Origin: Gaiella occulta
GTDB taxonomy: Bacteria > Actinomycetota > Thermoleophilia > Gaiellales > Gaiellaceae
DNA: 64,000 nucleotides
NCBI RefSeq assembly: GCF_003351045.1
Contig: NZ_QQZY01000002.1
Coordinates: 576,693 to 640,692, forward strand
Direction: 5' to 3'
Shown: positions 50,678-58,738 of the stretch, in pieces
How the letters are laid out: every line of letters starts with the position of its first letter
Numbering within the stretch: the stretch's first letter is position 1
Translations under genes and position numbers: made by a program
Notes under the pieces: model-generated
Databases searched by the model: none
Told to the model about the DNA's origin: nothing
What the model saw: only the letters and a program-made list of their open reading frames with translations

Positions 50678-50808
50678 GACGTGGCTCTCGAACGCAGGCG
50701 CATCGTGCTCGACCACCCTGCGTCGTGGCCGAGTGCCCGACACCGCCCGGGTGCGTCGGCCCGAGGCGGGCCCGCGTCGACGAGAAGTGGCCGGTCGGGA
50801 CGCGGCTG

Positions 50809-51234
50809 TCAGGCTGGGAGCGGGAGCGTGAGGAAACCTCGCGCCGCCGCCGCCGAGACGAGATCGCCGTCGCTCGCGACGAGCACCGTCCGCTCGTCCG
50901 CGATCTCCTCGAAGGAGGCGAGATGGACGGCGTCGTAGCCGCGCAGGCCGTGCTCCTCGGCGAGGTCGCCCGCCCGCTGGACGAGCGATTGCGTGACCGC
51001 GACTCGCTCGACGCCGCCCCACAACAGCTCTGTGAGCGCCCGCGCAGCGGCAGCCTCGGGAGAGGCGAGCCGGGACATGCGAACGGCCCGCGCAAGCGCC
51101 GCGCGGGACTCCGCGTAGAGGAGCTGCGACGAGAGACGCCGCTGTGCACCGTCCCACGCCGCGCGCACCTCGTCCGTATGGGGCTCGGTGATCGCGAGCT
51201 TCACGAACGCCGAGGCGTCGAAGTAGGCGACCAC
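50809..51234 (-). CDS. vapC: VapC-type PIN-domain toxin
   Basis: A 141-residue PIN ribonuclease. The acidic active-site residues are D6 in YFDASAFVKLA, E in YAESRAALA, D in RGYDAVHLAS and D in ASDGDLVSAA, the usual PIN arrangement. VapC toxins cleave tRNA or rRNA when freed from their antitoxin. It begins 2 bp after the antitoxin stop. The pair lies between the PLD-HerA gene and the CRISPR operon. Confidence 0.88.
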   Translation of the reverse strand: MVAYFDASAFVKLAITEPHTDEVRAAWDGAQRRLSSQLLYAESRAALARAVRMSRLASPEAAAARALTELLWGGVERVAVTQSLVQRAGDLAEEHGLRGYDAVHLASFEEIADERTVLVASDGDLVSAAAARGFLTLPLPA

Positions 51235-51236
51235 TC

Positions 51237-51485
51237 TCAGTCGCGCACGAGGTCGCTGACCGTGCCCTTGGCCTCGATCGGCGGCGGCAGCTTCTCGCGC
51301 ACCGGCCGCGGCGCCGGATGCACCAGCCCGCGGGCGATCAGCTCGTCGAGCTTCGAGCGTCCGTTCGCGGGCGTGATCTTCGCGACGGGCTTGCCACGGT
51401 CGGTGACGACGATCTCCTCGCCGGCCTCGACCAGCTTCAGCCAGCGGGAGAGGTCGGCGCGAAGCGCCCGGATGCCGACTTCCAT
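51237..51485 (-). CDS. vapB: Phd/YefM-type antitoxin (VapB)
   Basis: An 82-residue antitoxin. The N-terminal Phd/YefM fold is EVGIRALRADLSRWLKLVEA followed by GEEIVVTDRGKPVAKITP; the proline-rich C-terminal tail would wrap the toxin. It is first in the operon and probably represses it. TACACT at 51493-51498 gives a leaderless start. The divergent csb1 promoter is only 62 bp away, so the antitoxin could influence CRISPR expression. Confidence 0.88.
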   Translation of the reverse strand: MEVGIRALRADLSRWLKLVEAGEEIVVTDRGKPVAKITPANGRSKLDELIARGLVHPAPRPVREKLPPPIEAKGTVSDLVRD

Positions 51486-51492
51486 GGTTCTA

Positions 51493-51498
51493 AGTGTA
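51493..51498 (-). promoter_or_regulatory. -10 box of leaderless vapB
   Basis: TACACT on the minus strand, 7 nt before ATG 51485, within the 62-bp divergent region shared with csb1. Confidence 0.45.
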
Positions 51499-51547
51499 GC
51501 GCTTTCATGACGCTGTCTTGTAGCGATATGTCCGGAAGGGAGTTGAG

Positions 51548-52816
51548 ATGACAGAGGCTCGGCCTCTCACGTTCGAGACGCTCGCCGCTGCGGTGGGTGG
51601 CGCAGGCGTCGCACTCCGCTCGATCACCGCGCTTGAGCCCGCAGGCGGCCCCGGTGACAAGGTGTTCCCGCCCACGTACCAGGGCGGCCAGTACCACCTC
51701 GAGACACGACGGGTCGACGACTCCGAAGTGCAGACCGTCGTTCTCGACTCCGTGCAGTCGCAGGCGAATCGGATGGAGCTCGCGTTGCTGGAGGCTCGCT
51801 CCCGTGGGGTGGTCGCGTTCCCGTTGGTCGTCGCCGACTTCTCCAGCGAGCTTCCGCATATCGGGAGGATCTCGGCGCTCGAAGCCCCGCATCGCATCGC
51901 GGACGCGATCTTCCGCGACAGCCTCCTCGACGGTGTCCGGTTCCGCGACTCGGAGCCGGGCAAGCGCTTCACGTCCGTCAGCGTGCGGAATGCTACGGCC
52001 CTGCTCGAGCTGTGCCCGACCGCGCTCGTCTTCGGTGTGTGGGACTCGACTGGACCACGCGGCGGGCTCGGTGCGAAGTTCGCCCGCGCGCTCGTCTCGG
52101 AGATCGTAGGCTTCGACGCCGTGATCGGTCGCCGGACGGGTAGCCGTATCGATGTGTTGCCGATCTCCTCGCGCACTACTGTCTACCGCTCCGACGCCGA
52201 GGGTTATACGACGGATCTCCAGCGAGCGCGAAAGGACGAGAGGGATCAGCCCGAGTTGTACGTGGGGAGGTCGAAGCGGGGACAGGGGAAGCCCTCCGCG
52301 CTCAATCTCGGCAACGTCACGCCAGATTTCGCCCGCGACGAGCGTCGAGGCGACCCGCTTCCAGGTGGAGTGACGATCAGCCGTGCCGTCCAGACGGCCG
52401 TGCTCTCGCTCGCGGGGCTCCGCAAGCTCGCATTTCCGGTCGACGGCGCGCGCTCGGACGGGTCGGACGACGCCGCACGCATGCTGCTGGCGGCGCTCGG
52501 CGTGGCTGCGATCGCGTTCCAGCGTGAGCAGGGATACGACCTCCGCTCGCGGTGCCTTCTCGTTCCAACAGAGCCGCTCGCCGTCGAGATCGTGGCCGCG
52601 AACGGGGGCGAGCCGGAGCGGTTTGCGCTCGACTCAGCTGAAGCAGCCGATCTCGTCGCGCAGGCCACTAAGGGGGTCAGGGAGGCGGGGTTCGCCTGGA
52701 GTGAAGAGGAGATCGTCCTCACGCCCGAGCGGAAGCTCGTCGACCTCGTGAAGCGGAGCGAGGAGCTCCTCACCGAAGCACCTGACACCGATGAGGACAG
52801 AGCGGGGGTTAGTTGA
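51548..52816 (+). CDS. csb1: Type I-G CRISPR Cas7 (Csb1)
   Basis: A 422-residue Csb1/GSU0053-family protein, the Cas7 backbone that coats the crRNA spacer in type I-G effector complexes. Recognisable segments include the N-terminal GDKVFPPTYQGGQYHLETRR, DSVQSQANRMELALLEARSR, DGVRFRDSEPGKRFTSVSVRN and FGVWDSTGPRGGLGAKFARA. GAAGGGAG precedes ATG 51548 by 7 bases. Its TGA overlaps the TTG start of csb2. It is the first gene of the cas operon. Confidence 0.9.
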   Translation: MTEARPLTFETLAAAVGGAGVALRSITALEPAGGPGDKVFPPTYQGGQYHLETRRVDDSEVQTVVLDSVQSQANRMELALLEARSRGVVAFPLVVADFSSELPHIGRISALEAPHRIADAIFRDSLLDGVRFRDSEPGKRFTSVSVRNATALLELCPTALVFGVWDSTGPRGGLGAKFARALVSEIVGFDAVIGRRTGSRIDVLPISSRTTVYRSDAEGYTTDLQRARKDERDQPELYVGRSKRGQGKPSALNLGNVTPDFARDERRGDPLPGGVTISRAVQTAVLSLAGLRKLAFPVDGARSDGSDDAARMLLAALGVAAIAFQREQGYDLRSRCLLVPTEPLAVEIVAANGGEPERFALDSAEAADLVAQATKGVREAGFAWSEEEIVLTPERKLVDLVKRSEELLTEAPDTDEDRAGVS

Positions 52817-54195
52817 TCGCCCTCTGCGTCGACTTCCTCACCGGCCGGTACGTTGCGACGAGGTCGGACGATCGCGACGAGCCGGAGTGGCCGCCGCACC
52901 CGGCCAGACTCTTCTTCGCGTTGGTCAACGCCTGGGCCGACGGGGGGAAAGACCGCGCCGAGGAGGCTGCGCTTCGATGGCTCGAGACCCAGCCGTCGCC
53001 TGCTGTGTGCGCCACCGGGTCCGATGCACGGCAGATGGTGACCGTCTACGTGCCGCCCAACGACGCTCGCAACGCCGAGGTTATTCCCGAGCGACGCTCA
53101 CGGCAGCCTCGCAGCTTCCTCTCTGTCACGCCACACCACGCCCTGGTGACGTTCTTCTGGCCGGGCGCCGATCCGCCGCCGGGTAGCCGCCAGGCACTCC
53201 AGCGCCTGGCGGCTCGTACGACGTACCTCGGCCACTCGTCGTCGCTCGTCTCCGTTCGGGTGGTCGACGAGGCCCCGGAGCCCGCGTATGTTCCCGTCGA
53301 GCGTGGCGGGACGCTGACCATGCGGGTGCCGGCGATCGGTCAGCTCGACGCGCTCGAGCATGCGTACTGCGTCTACGTGGACTCGGGCATTCGTGGGCGA
53401 CTTCCGTGTGCCGACCAGTCCTACGGTGCTCCCGTGTCCGCCGTGACCGAGACGCCCGCATCGGTATTCGGTGAGATGATCGTCTTCCGCCGGGCAGGAT
53501 CCAGCCCGCACGTTCCGATCGAAGCCGCGCCACTGATCGCAGCGCGTCTTCGCGCGGCGACGATGAGCAAGGCCGGCGCGGAGGCCCCGGAGGTCATCAG
53601 CGGGCACGGCGCAGCAGGTGGCAAGAGCGAGCGCCCCCACGTGGCCTACATTGCGATGCCGGATGTCGGGCACCGTCACGCGGACGGACACCTGCTCGGG
53701 GTGGCGGCTGTACTCCCGCGCGGGCTGACCGATGGTGAGCGCGCTGCCATATACCGCGCGCTCCTCGACGTGACGCACTTGACGCTCGGGCGGGCCGGGC
53801 GCTGGGAGCTGGCGCGCGTCGGGGTAGATCAGCCGGCGCGAGGGCTTCGCGCCGAGACATGGACAGCGGCTGCAGAGTCCTGGGCGACGGCGACGCCGAT
53901 TGAGCTCGACGCCTTTCCCGACCGGCCGTTCGGGAAGGAGGCCGAGGAGATCGTGGCGCGCGCCTGCGAACGGATCGGACTGCCCGCACCCGGAGAGGTG
54001 ACGGTCGGCCCGGACTCGGTGTTCCACGGTGTCCCGCCGTGTCATGCCTTTGCTCGGCATCGCCCGAGGTCGAGCCGGCCGCGCCGGCCGCTCGTCCACG
54101 CCGTCGTCCGCTTCGCCACGCCCGTCTCGGGCCCCGTGCTGCTCGGCACAGGGCGATACCTCGGGCTTGGGCTTCTCCGTCCCTTCAGGCGGTGA
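52813..54195 (+). CDS. csb2: Type I-G CRISPR Csb2 (Cas5-Cas6 fusion, GSU0054 family)
   Basis: A 460-residue Csb2 protein, the type I-G signature that joins Cas5 and Cas6 functions: it caps the crRNA 5' handle and processes pre-crRNA. The N-terminal FLTGRYVATRSDDRDEPEWP and PPHPARLFFALVNAWADGG are highly characteristic, and the C-terminal part ends in GRYLGLGLLRPF, the glycine-rich RAMP motif. TTG 52813 is used as start (TTGA overlap with csb1). Confidence 0.9.
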   Translation: MIALCVDFLTGRYVATRSDDRDEPEWPPHPARLFFALVNAWADGGKDRAEEAALRWLETQPSPAVCATGSDARQMVTVYVPPNDARNAEVIPERRSRQPRSFLSVTPHHALVTFFWPGADPPPGSRQALQRLAARTTYLGHSSSLVSVRVVDEAPEPAYVPVERGGTLTMRVPAIGQLDALEHAYCVYVDSGIRGRLPCADQSYGAPVSAVTETPASVFGEMIVFRRAGSSPHVPIEAAPLIAARLRAATMSKAGAEAPEVISGHGAAGGKSERPHVAYIAMPDVGHRHADGHLLGVAAVLPRGLTDGERAAIYRALLDVTHLTLGRAGRWELARVGVDQPARGLRAETWTAAAESWATATPIELDAFPDRPFGKEAEEIVARACERIGLPAPGEVTVGPDSVFHGVPPCHAFARHRPRSSRPRRPLVHAVVRFATPVSGPVLLGTGRYLGLGLLRPFRR

Positions 54196-54199
54196 CGAG

Positions 54200-57067
54200 A
54201 TGATCTCGTTCGCCGATTTCTTCGAGACGCTCCATGGGCGCGCGCCGTTCCCATGGCAGGAGATGCTCGCGGAGCGTGTCGTCACAAGTGGCTGGCCGGC
54301 GGCGGTCGACCTCCCGACAGCCGCCGGGAAGACGACGCTCATAGACATCGCGGTGTGGGCGCTCGTGACGAATCCGACCGGCGATCGGCGGCAACCGCGG
54401 CGGATCTTCTTCGCCGTCGACCGCCGCATCGTCGTCGACGAGGCGTTCCAGCGTGCCAGGCGCATCGCTGAAAGGCTCCGGCACGCAGGCGAGGACGACT
54501 CCGATCCGCTCAACGAGGTTGCTGCGGCGCTCCTCGCTCTCGGCGGCGACGTCCCGCTCCGTGCCGCCGAGCTCAGGGGCGGAATGTACCTCGACCACGG
54601 CTGGGCGCACTCGCCGGTGCAGCCGCTCGTCTGCGTCTCCACGGTCGATCAGGTTGGCTCGCGTCTGCTGTTCCGCGGCTACGGACTTCCCGATCGGGAC
54701 GGGAACCAGCTTCCGATCCACGCGGGTCTCGTTGGGAACGACGCGCTCATCGTGCTCGACGAGGCGCATCTCTCTCAGCCCTTCGAGGAGACGCTCGCAG
54801 CGATCGGACGCTACAGGACGTGGAGCGAGACCCCGATCTCGGTGCCGTGGCACGTCGTTCGCATGTCAGCGACCCTCGACTCGTCGGATGGCACCTTTCC
54901 TGCTGCGGCGGAACGCGAAGCCGCGCTCGATCATCCCTTGCTCACGCGGCGTTTCGACGCGAAGAAGCTCGCGCGCCTCGAGGCTGCGCAGGATCACTCG
55001 TTCTCGGAGAAGGTCGCAGACGCGGCGCGTGAGCTTGCACGGGGCGACCGAGCTCGCGTGATCGGGATCGTCGTCAACCGGGTCGCGGCCGCACGCGAGG
55101 TGTTCGAACGACTCGGTGGAGACAGCGACGCGGACCGCATCCTCCTGATTGGCAGGAGCCGTCCGGTCGATCGTGACCGTCTGATCGAGAGTTGGTGGGA
55201 GCGGATCCGGGCCGGACGAGAGCGGCAAGGCGACGAGCGGCACCTGTACTTAGTCGCGACGCAATGCATCGAGGTGGGCGCCGACCTCGACTTCGACGCG
55301 CTCGTCACCGAGATCGCTCCGCTCGATTCGCTGCGACAGCGTTTCGGCCGGCTGGACAGGCTCGGCGACCTCGGTGAGACACGAGCCGTGATCATCGCGC
55401 GCAAAGCGAGCATCGCTGCGAAGGCGGAGGACCCGATCTACGGGACGGCTCTTCGGTCGACCTGGCGCTGGCTCGAGAGCCTCCTTCCCTCGGGTCGGGC
55501 GAAGAGCCGAGAGATCGACCTCGGCGTGCGGGCTCTCGAGAGGCGCCTTCCGGCAGGAGACGAGCTGCGGGCGCTGCTCGCCCCGCGCACGTCGGCGCCC
55601 GTGCTCCTGCCCGCCCATCTCGACCGACTCGCCCAGACCTCTCCGAGACCGGCGGTCGAGCCGGAGCCGGCGCTCTTCCTCCACGGCGATGACGCTGAAC
55701 CGCCAGACGTCCAGGTCGTCTGGCGCGTTGATCTCGGAGAAGACCCGACGCGGTGGGCGGAGGTCGTCGCGCTCGTCCCACCCCGCACGGGCGAGGTCAT
55801 CTCGCTTCGACTCGCGGACCTGCGTCGTTGGGTAGGTCGCGGCTCTGTCGAGGAGGATCTCGCCGACGTCGAAGGAGCAAGAGAGCTGAAGGAGCCGGCT
55901 GAGACCGATGCGAGACGCGTGTTGAGGTGGCGGGGGCCGGGGAACGACGGGACGACGCCGGTCGGTATCGGCGAGATCCGAACCGGCGACACGATCGTGG
56001 TCCCGGCCGCGTGGGGAGGGCTCGACGAGTTTGGTTGGAGCCCGACGTCGAAGACGCCCGTCGAGGACGTCGCTGAGGCGGCGGTTCTCGCTTCGCATCG
56101 GCGCCCGGCGCTACGACTTCAGCCGGAGGTTCTCCGCGGCTGCTCGGACGACGTTCCTGCCGTCAGGCTTGCGATCGAAGAGCTCCTCAAGCTCATGGAA
56201 GGCGGCGACGACATCCGCTCGTCGCTCGACGGGCTCCTCGACCGTATCGGCGCGGAGATGCAGGAAACGGCTATCGGCACGGCGGCGGAGCTGCTCCTCG
56301 AGGACGTGCGTAGCTCGTGGGACCGAGTTCGGCGCCACCTTGCCCCCTATCCGGACAACTCCGGACTCGTCGTGATCGGGAAGCCCCGGGCCGCGAGCGA
56401 GCCGGACGTCACGGACGAGGGCGATGCTTCGTCGTTCGTAGGCCCCATCACCCTTGCCGACCATACGAACGGCGTGACCGAGCGGGCGGAAGCCTTCGCC
56501 GCGGCCAGCGGCCTCGCGTTGGAGGTCGTCGGCGATCTGACGCTGGCCGCGCGACTGCACGACCTGGGCAAGATCGATCCGCGGTTTCAGATCATGCTCT
56601 ACGGTGGCGACGCCGTGGCCGCAGCCACAAGCCCGGAGCCGATGGCCAAGTCGGGCATGCGAGCAGGCGACCGTGTCGCGCGGAGGCGCGCCCGCGAGCT
56701 CGCCGGCTACCCATCGGGGTATCGGCACGAAAGCGCGTCGGTGGCGCTGATCGAGTCGCGGTCCAAACTACTGGATACTGCGAACGATCCCGAGCTCGTG
56801 CTGCATCTCGTGGCGAGCCATCACGGTCACGGGAGGCCCTTCCTACCACCCGTCGTCGATGAGTCCCCTGTTTCCCTGACAGCTCAGCTCGACGGCGAAG
56901 TGCTCGAGGCCTCGAGCGCGCACGGGCTCGAACGCCTCGGCTCGGGCATCAGCGATCGGTTCGTCGCCTGCACCCGGCGCTACGGCTGGTGGGGGCTCGC
57001 TTTCCTGGAGGCCGTGCTGCGCCTTGCCGATCACCGTCAGTCCGAAGCAGAAGCGAGCCGGACGTGA
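54200..57067 (+). CDS. cas3: Type I-G CRISPR helicase-nuclease Cas3, helicase first and HD last
   Basis: A 955-residue Cas3 that unwinds and shreds target DNA after Cascade binding. Helicase motifs come first: Walker A LPTAAGKTTLIDIAVW (K44), VLDEAHLSQPFEETL (DEAH near 188), RMSATLDSS, and ATQCIEVGADLDFD then RFGRLDRLG in domain 2. The HD nuclease is C-terminal: AARLHDLGKIDPRF near 787 and LHLVASHHGHGRPF. This order is typical of type I-G. ATG 54200 follows the csb2 stop by 4 bp. Confidence 0.93.
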   Translation: MISFADFFETLHGRAPFPWQEMLAERVVTSGWPAAVDLPTAAGKTTLIDIAVWALVTNPTGDRRQPRRIFFAVDRRIVVDEAFQRARRIAERLRHAGEDDSDPLNEVAAALLALGGDVPLRAAELRGGMYLDHGWAHSPVQPLVCVSTVDQVGSRLLFRGYGLPDRDGNQLPIHAGLVGNDALIVLDEAHLSQPFEETLAAIGRYRTWSETPISVPWHVVRMSATLDSSDGTFPAAAEREAALDHPLLTRRFDAKKLARLEAAQDHSFSEKVADAARELARGDRARVIGIVVNRVAAAREVFERLGGDSDADRILLIGRSRPVDRDRLIESWWERIRAGRERQGDERHLYLVATQCIEVGADLDFDALVTEIAPLDSLRQRFGRLDRLGDLGETRAVIIARKASIAAKAEDPIYGTALRSTWRWLESLLPSGRAKSREIDLGVRALERRLPAGDELRALLAPRTSAPVLLPAHLDRLAQTSPRPAVEPEPALFLHGDDAEPPDVQVVWRVDLGEDPTRWAEVVALVPPRTGEVISLRLADLRRWVGRGSVEEDLADVEGARELKEPAETDARRVLRWRGPGNDGTTPVGIGEIRTGDTIVVPAAWGGLDEFGWSPTSKTPVEDVAEAAVLASHRRPALRLQPEVLRGCSDDVPAVRLAIEELLKLMEGGDDIRSSLDGLLDRIGAEMQETAIGTAAELLLEDVRSSWDRVRRHLAPYPDNSGLVVIGKPRAASEPDVTDEGDASSFVGPITLADHTNGVTERAEAFAAASGLALEVVGDLTLAARLHDLGKIDPRFQIMLYGGDAVAAATSPEPMAKSGMRAGDRVARRRARELAGYPSGYRHESASVALIESRSKLLDTANDPELVLHLVASHHGHGRPFLPPVVDESPVSLTAQLDGEVLEASSAHGLERLGSGISDRFVACTRRYGWWGLAFLEAVLRLADHRQSEAEASRT

Positions 57068-58014
57068 CGAGTCTCGTCGCGAGGGGCCCTGATGGTGGCA
57101 ATCTGCTCGGCTTCCTCTCCGCGCTCGGGGCGCTCGCCGTCCTCGATGATGCGTGGACCGAGCGGAGAGTTAGGCTGTCGTGGACGTTCGCCGCAGTCGG
57201 CTGGCGCCCAGTGCTGGAGGCAGAAGGCGATCTCAGCGAAGCGGACATCGCCCAGACGATTCTCGATGCGTGCGGAGGCGCCGCTCGGCGCCCCGAGTTC
57301 ACCGAACTCGGCGACGACCTAAGCGTCACGCACTCGGCGTTTCGTGACGTAGCGGCGAGGGCTGCGAACGCGGCAACGCCCGACGAGAGGAGATGGGCTG
57401 ATTTCATCGCAGCCTTTGGGTGCGAGCTTCCCAAGAAAGAGAAGGAAGCGACGATCCAGGACACGGCTCTGCGAACGATGAGCGGCGCTGGGCATCAGCA
57501 CTTCCTGCGATCGATGCGCGAGCTTGCCAACCTCGCCACCGCGGACGACGTTCGACGTGCACTGTTCGAGCCGTGGCGCTACGGGGATGAGCGTCCGACC
57601 ATGCGCTGGGACCCCGTCGACGACCGGCGCTACGCGCTACGGGCAGACGATCCTGCGAAGTCGAAGTCCGCGCCGATCCGTACGGTTCGAGGAGCGAACC
57701 GCCTTGCTATCGAAGCGCTTCCGCTCCTTCCTACGATGCCGAGGTGTCGCAGGGTGGAGACGACCGGGTTCCAGTACGGTGGTTCGTCAGTCGGCCGGAC
57801 GATCCGCTGGCCGATCTGGGAAGTGCCCTCGTCACGAGCGACCCTCGTCAGTCTGCTTGCAAGCAGGGACATAGTCGCTGATCCGCCCGACCGCGACCGC
57901 CTCCACGCGATCGGCGTGGCGGAGGTGTTCGCGAGCACGAGGGTGACGACCGGGAAGATACGAAGCTTCACTCCCGCGAAAGCCTTGCTCGGCGGCACAC
58001 GATGCACGCTATGA
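57064..58014 (+). CDS. Type I-G Cas8u2-like / Cas3-extension-family protein
   Basis: A 316-residue protein between cas3 and the cas4 region, overlapping both (GTGA and ATGA). It begins LVARGPDGGNLLGFLSALGA and contains RLSWTFAAVGWRPVLEAEG, a pattern seen in the short I-G protein (GSU0052/Cas8u2, also called Cas3-extension). By position it would be the large subunit recognising the PAM. It is less than half the size of the roughly 700-residue Csx17 found in other I-G loci, and no Csx17 gene is seen here. Family assignment is moderate. Confidence 0.6.
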   Translation: MTSLVARGPDGGNLLGFLSALGALAVLDDAWTERRVRLSWTFAAVGWRPVLEAEGDLSEADIAQTILDACGGAARRPEFTELGDDLSVTHSAFRDVAARAANAATPDERRWADFIAAFGCELPKKEKEATIQDTALRTMSGAGHQHFLRSMRELANLATADDVRRALFEPWRYGDERPTMRWDPVDDRRYALRADDPAKSKSAPIRTVRGANRLAIEALPLLPTMPRCRRVETTGFQYGGSSVGRTIRWPIWEVPSSRATLVSLLASRDIVADPPDRDRLHAIGVAEVFASTRVTTGKIRSFTPAKALLGGTRCTL

Positions 58015-58179
58015 ACGTGGGGCAGCAGTCGGTGCCGGACCTCGTTCCGGCCCGCGTGCTGAACGAGTTCGTCTACTGCCCGCGCCTGTTCTACCTCGAG
58101 TGGGTCGAGGGGCTGTGGGAGGAGAACGCCGACACGGCGAAGGGCACGCTCGCCCACGTCCGCAGCGACCGCGGCGGCG
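58011..58179 (+). pseudogene. Truncated copy of the cas4-cas1 5' end
   Basis: This frame starts with the ATGA overlap expected for the next cas gene and encodes SVPDLVPARVLNEFVYCPRL, then FYLEWVEGLWEENADTAKGT, nearly identical to residues 8-57 of the intact Cas4-Cas1. After codon 56 the homology ends and the frame reads through hicBA in the wrong phase. It keeps the first cluster cysteine but no nuclease residues. It seems to be the original operon position of cas4-cas1, cut by the hicBA insertion. Confidence 0.9.
58029..58179 (+). repeat. Direct repeat, copy 1 (cas4 5' region)
   Basis: This 151-bp stretch recurs 731 bp later at 58760-58910 with six mismatches. The copies flank hicBA. Confidence 0.95.
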
Positions 58180-58229
58180 AAGCCTCCGACCCCGCGTCGG
58201 CGCTCATCGCACACCTTGCCGGCCGGGCC

Positions 58230-58235
58230 GATACT
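58230..58235 (+). promoter_or_regulatory. -10 box of hicB
   Basis: GATACT, 8 nt before ATG 58244; it gives hicBA its own leaderless transcript within the cas operon. Confidence 0.45.
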
Positions 58236-58243
58236 CTCAGTGC

Positions 58244-58456
58244 ATGGCAGAGAGCGAGATCGTCTTCTCGATCACCGAGTCGCCCGAGGGCGGCTTCGAG
58301 GCGCAGGCGCTCGGCGTGCCCATCTTCACGCAGGCCGAGACCATGGACGAGCTCCGCCTCAGCGTGCGCGATGCCGTGCGCTGCCACTTCGACGAGACCG
58401 ATCGCCCGCAGGTCATCCGCCTCCACGTCGTCAGGGACGAGATCATCGCCGCTTGA
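58244..58456 (+). CDS. hicB: HicB-type antitoxin
   Basis: A 70-residue partial-RNase-H-fold antitoxin: EIVFSITESPEGGFEAQALG, then IFTQAETMDELRLSVRDAVR and CHFDETDRPQVIRLHVVRDE. This short HicB has no C-terminal DNA-binding domain. It neutralises HicA encoded immediately downstream (TTGA overlap). Gene order antitoxin first is one of the two normal arrangements. The pair occupies the gap between the broken and intact cas4 copies. Confidence 0.85.
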   Translation: MAESEIVFSITESPEGGFEAQALGVPIFTQAETMDELRLSVRDAVRCHFDETDRPQVIRLHVVRDEIIAA

Positions 58457-58701
58457 GACTGCCGCGCGATGTCTCCGGCGAGCGACTCGCAGTGCTGCTC
58501 GGCCGCTACGGCTACGAGATGACGCGTCAGACGGGCAGTCACCTGCGTCTCACCTCGACCGCCCGCGGGCGGGAGCACCACATCACCATCCCGAAGCATG
58601 CCGCCCTGAAGGTGGGAACGCTGAGCGCGATCCTCTCGGAGGTTGCCGCGTATCTCGAGTCGAGCAGAGAGGACCTCGTCGAGGCGCTCTTCAGCCGCTG
58701 A
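58453..58701 (+). CDS. hicA: HicA-type mRNA interferase toxin
   Basis: An 82-residue dsRBD-like toxin: ERLAVLLGRYGYEMTRQTGS, then HLRLTSTARG, with the catalytic histidine in the family's GSH motif, and HHITIPKHAALKVGTLSAIL. HicA cleaves mRNA when HicB is degraded. Start is TTG 58453, overlapping the hicB stop. The C-terminal SREDLVEALF helix is usual. Loss of this pair together with neighbouring cas genes would be toxic, so it may stabilise the locus. Confidence 0.87.
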   Translation: MRLPRDVSGERLAVLLGRYGYEMTRQTGSHLRLTSTARGREHHITIPKHAALKVGTLSAILSEVAAYLESSREDLVEALFSR

Positions 58702-58738
58702 TCCGGCTTCGCATGCGACCGTGCGGCCCGGTGGCTGC

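Noticed and set aside
50678..50808. Possible small gene between the PLD-HerA gene and vapC
   Set aside because: No frame with a start signal or recognisable protein; treated as spacer.
48284..51157. A 957-codon minus frame opposite the PLD-HerA gene
   Set aside because: Shadow frame; the plus strand carries a clear HerA ATPase.
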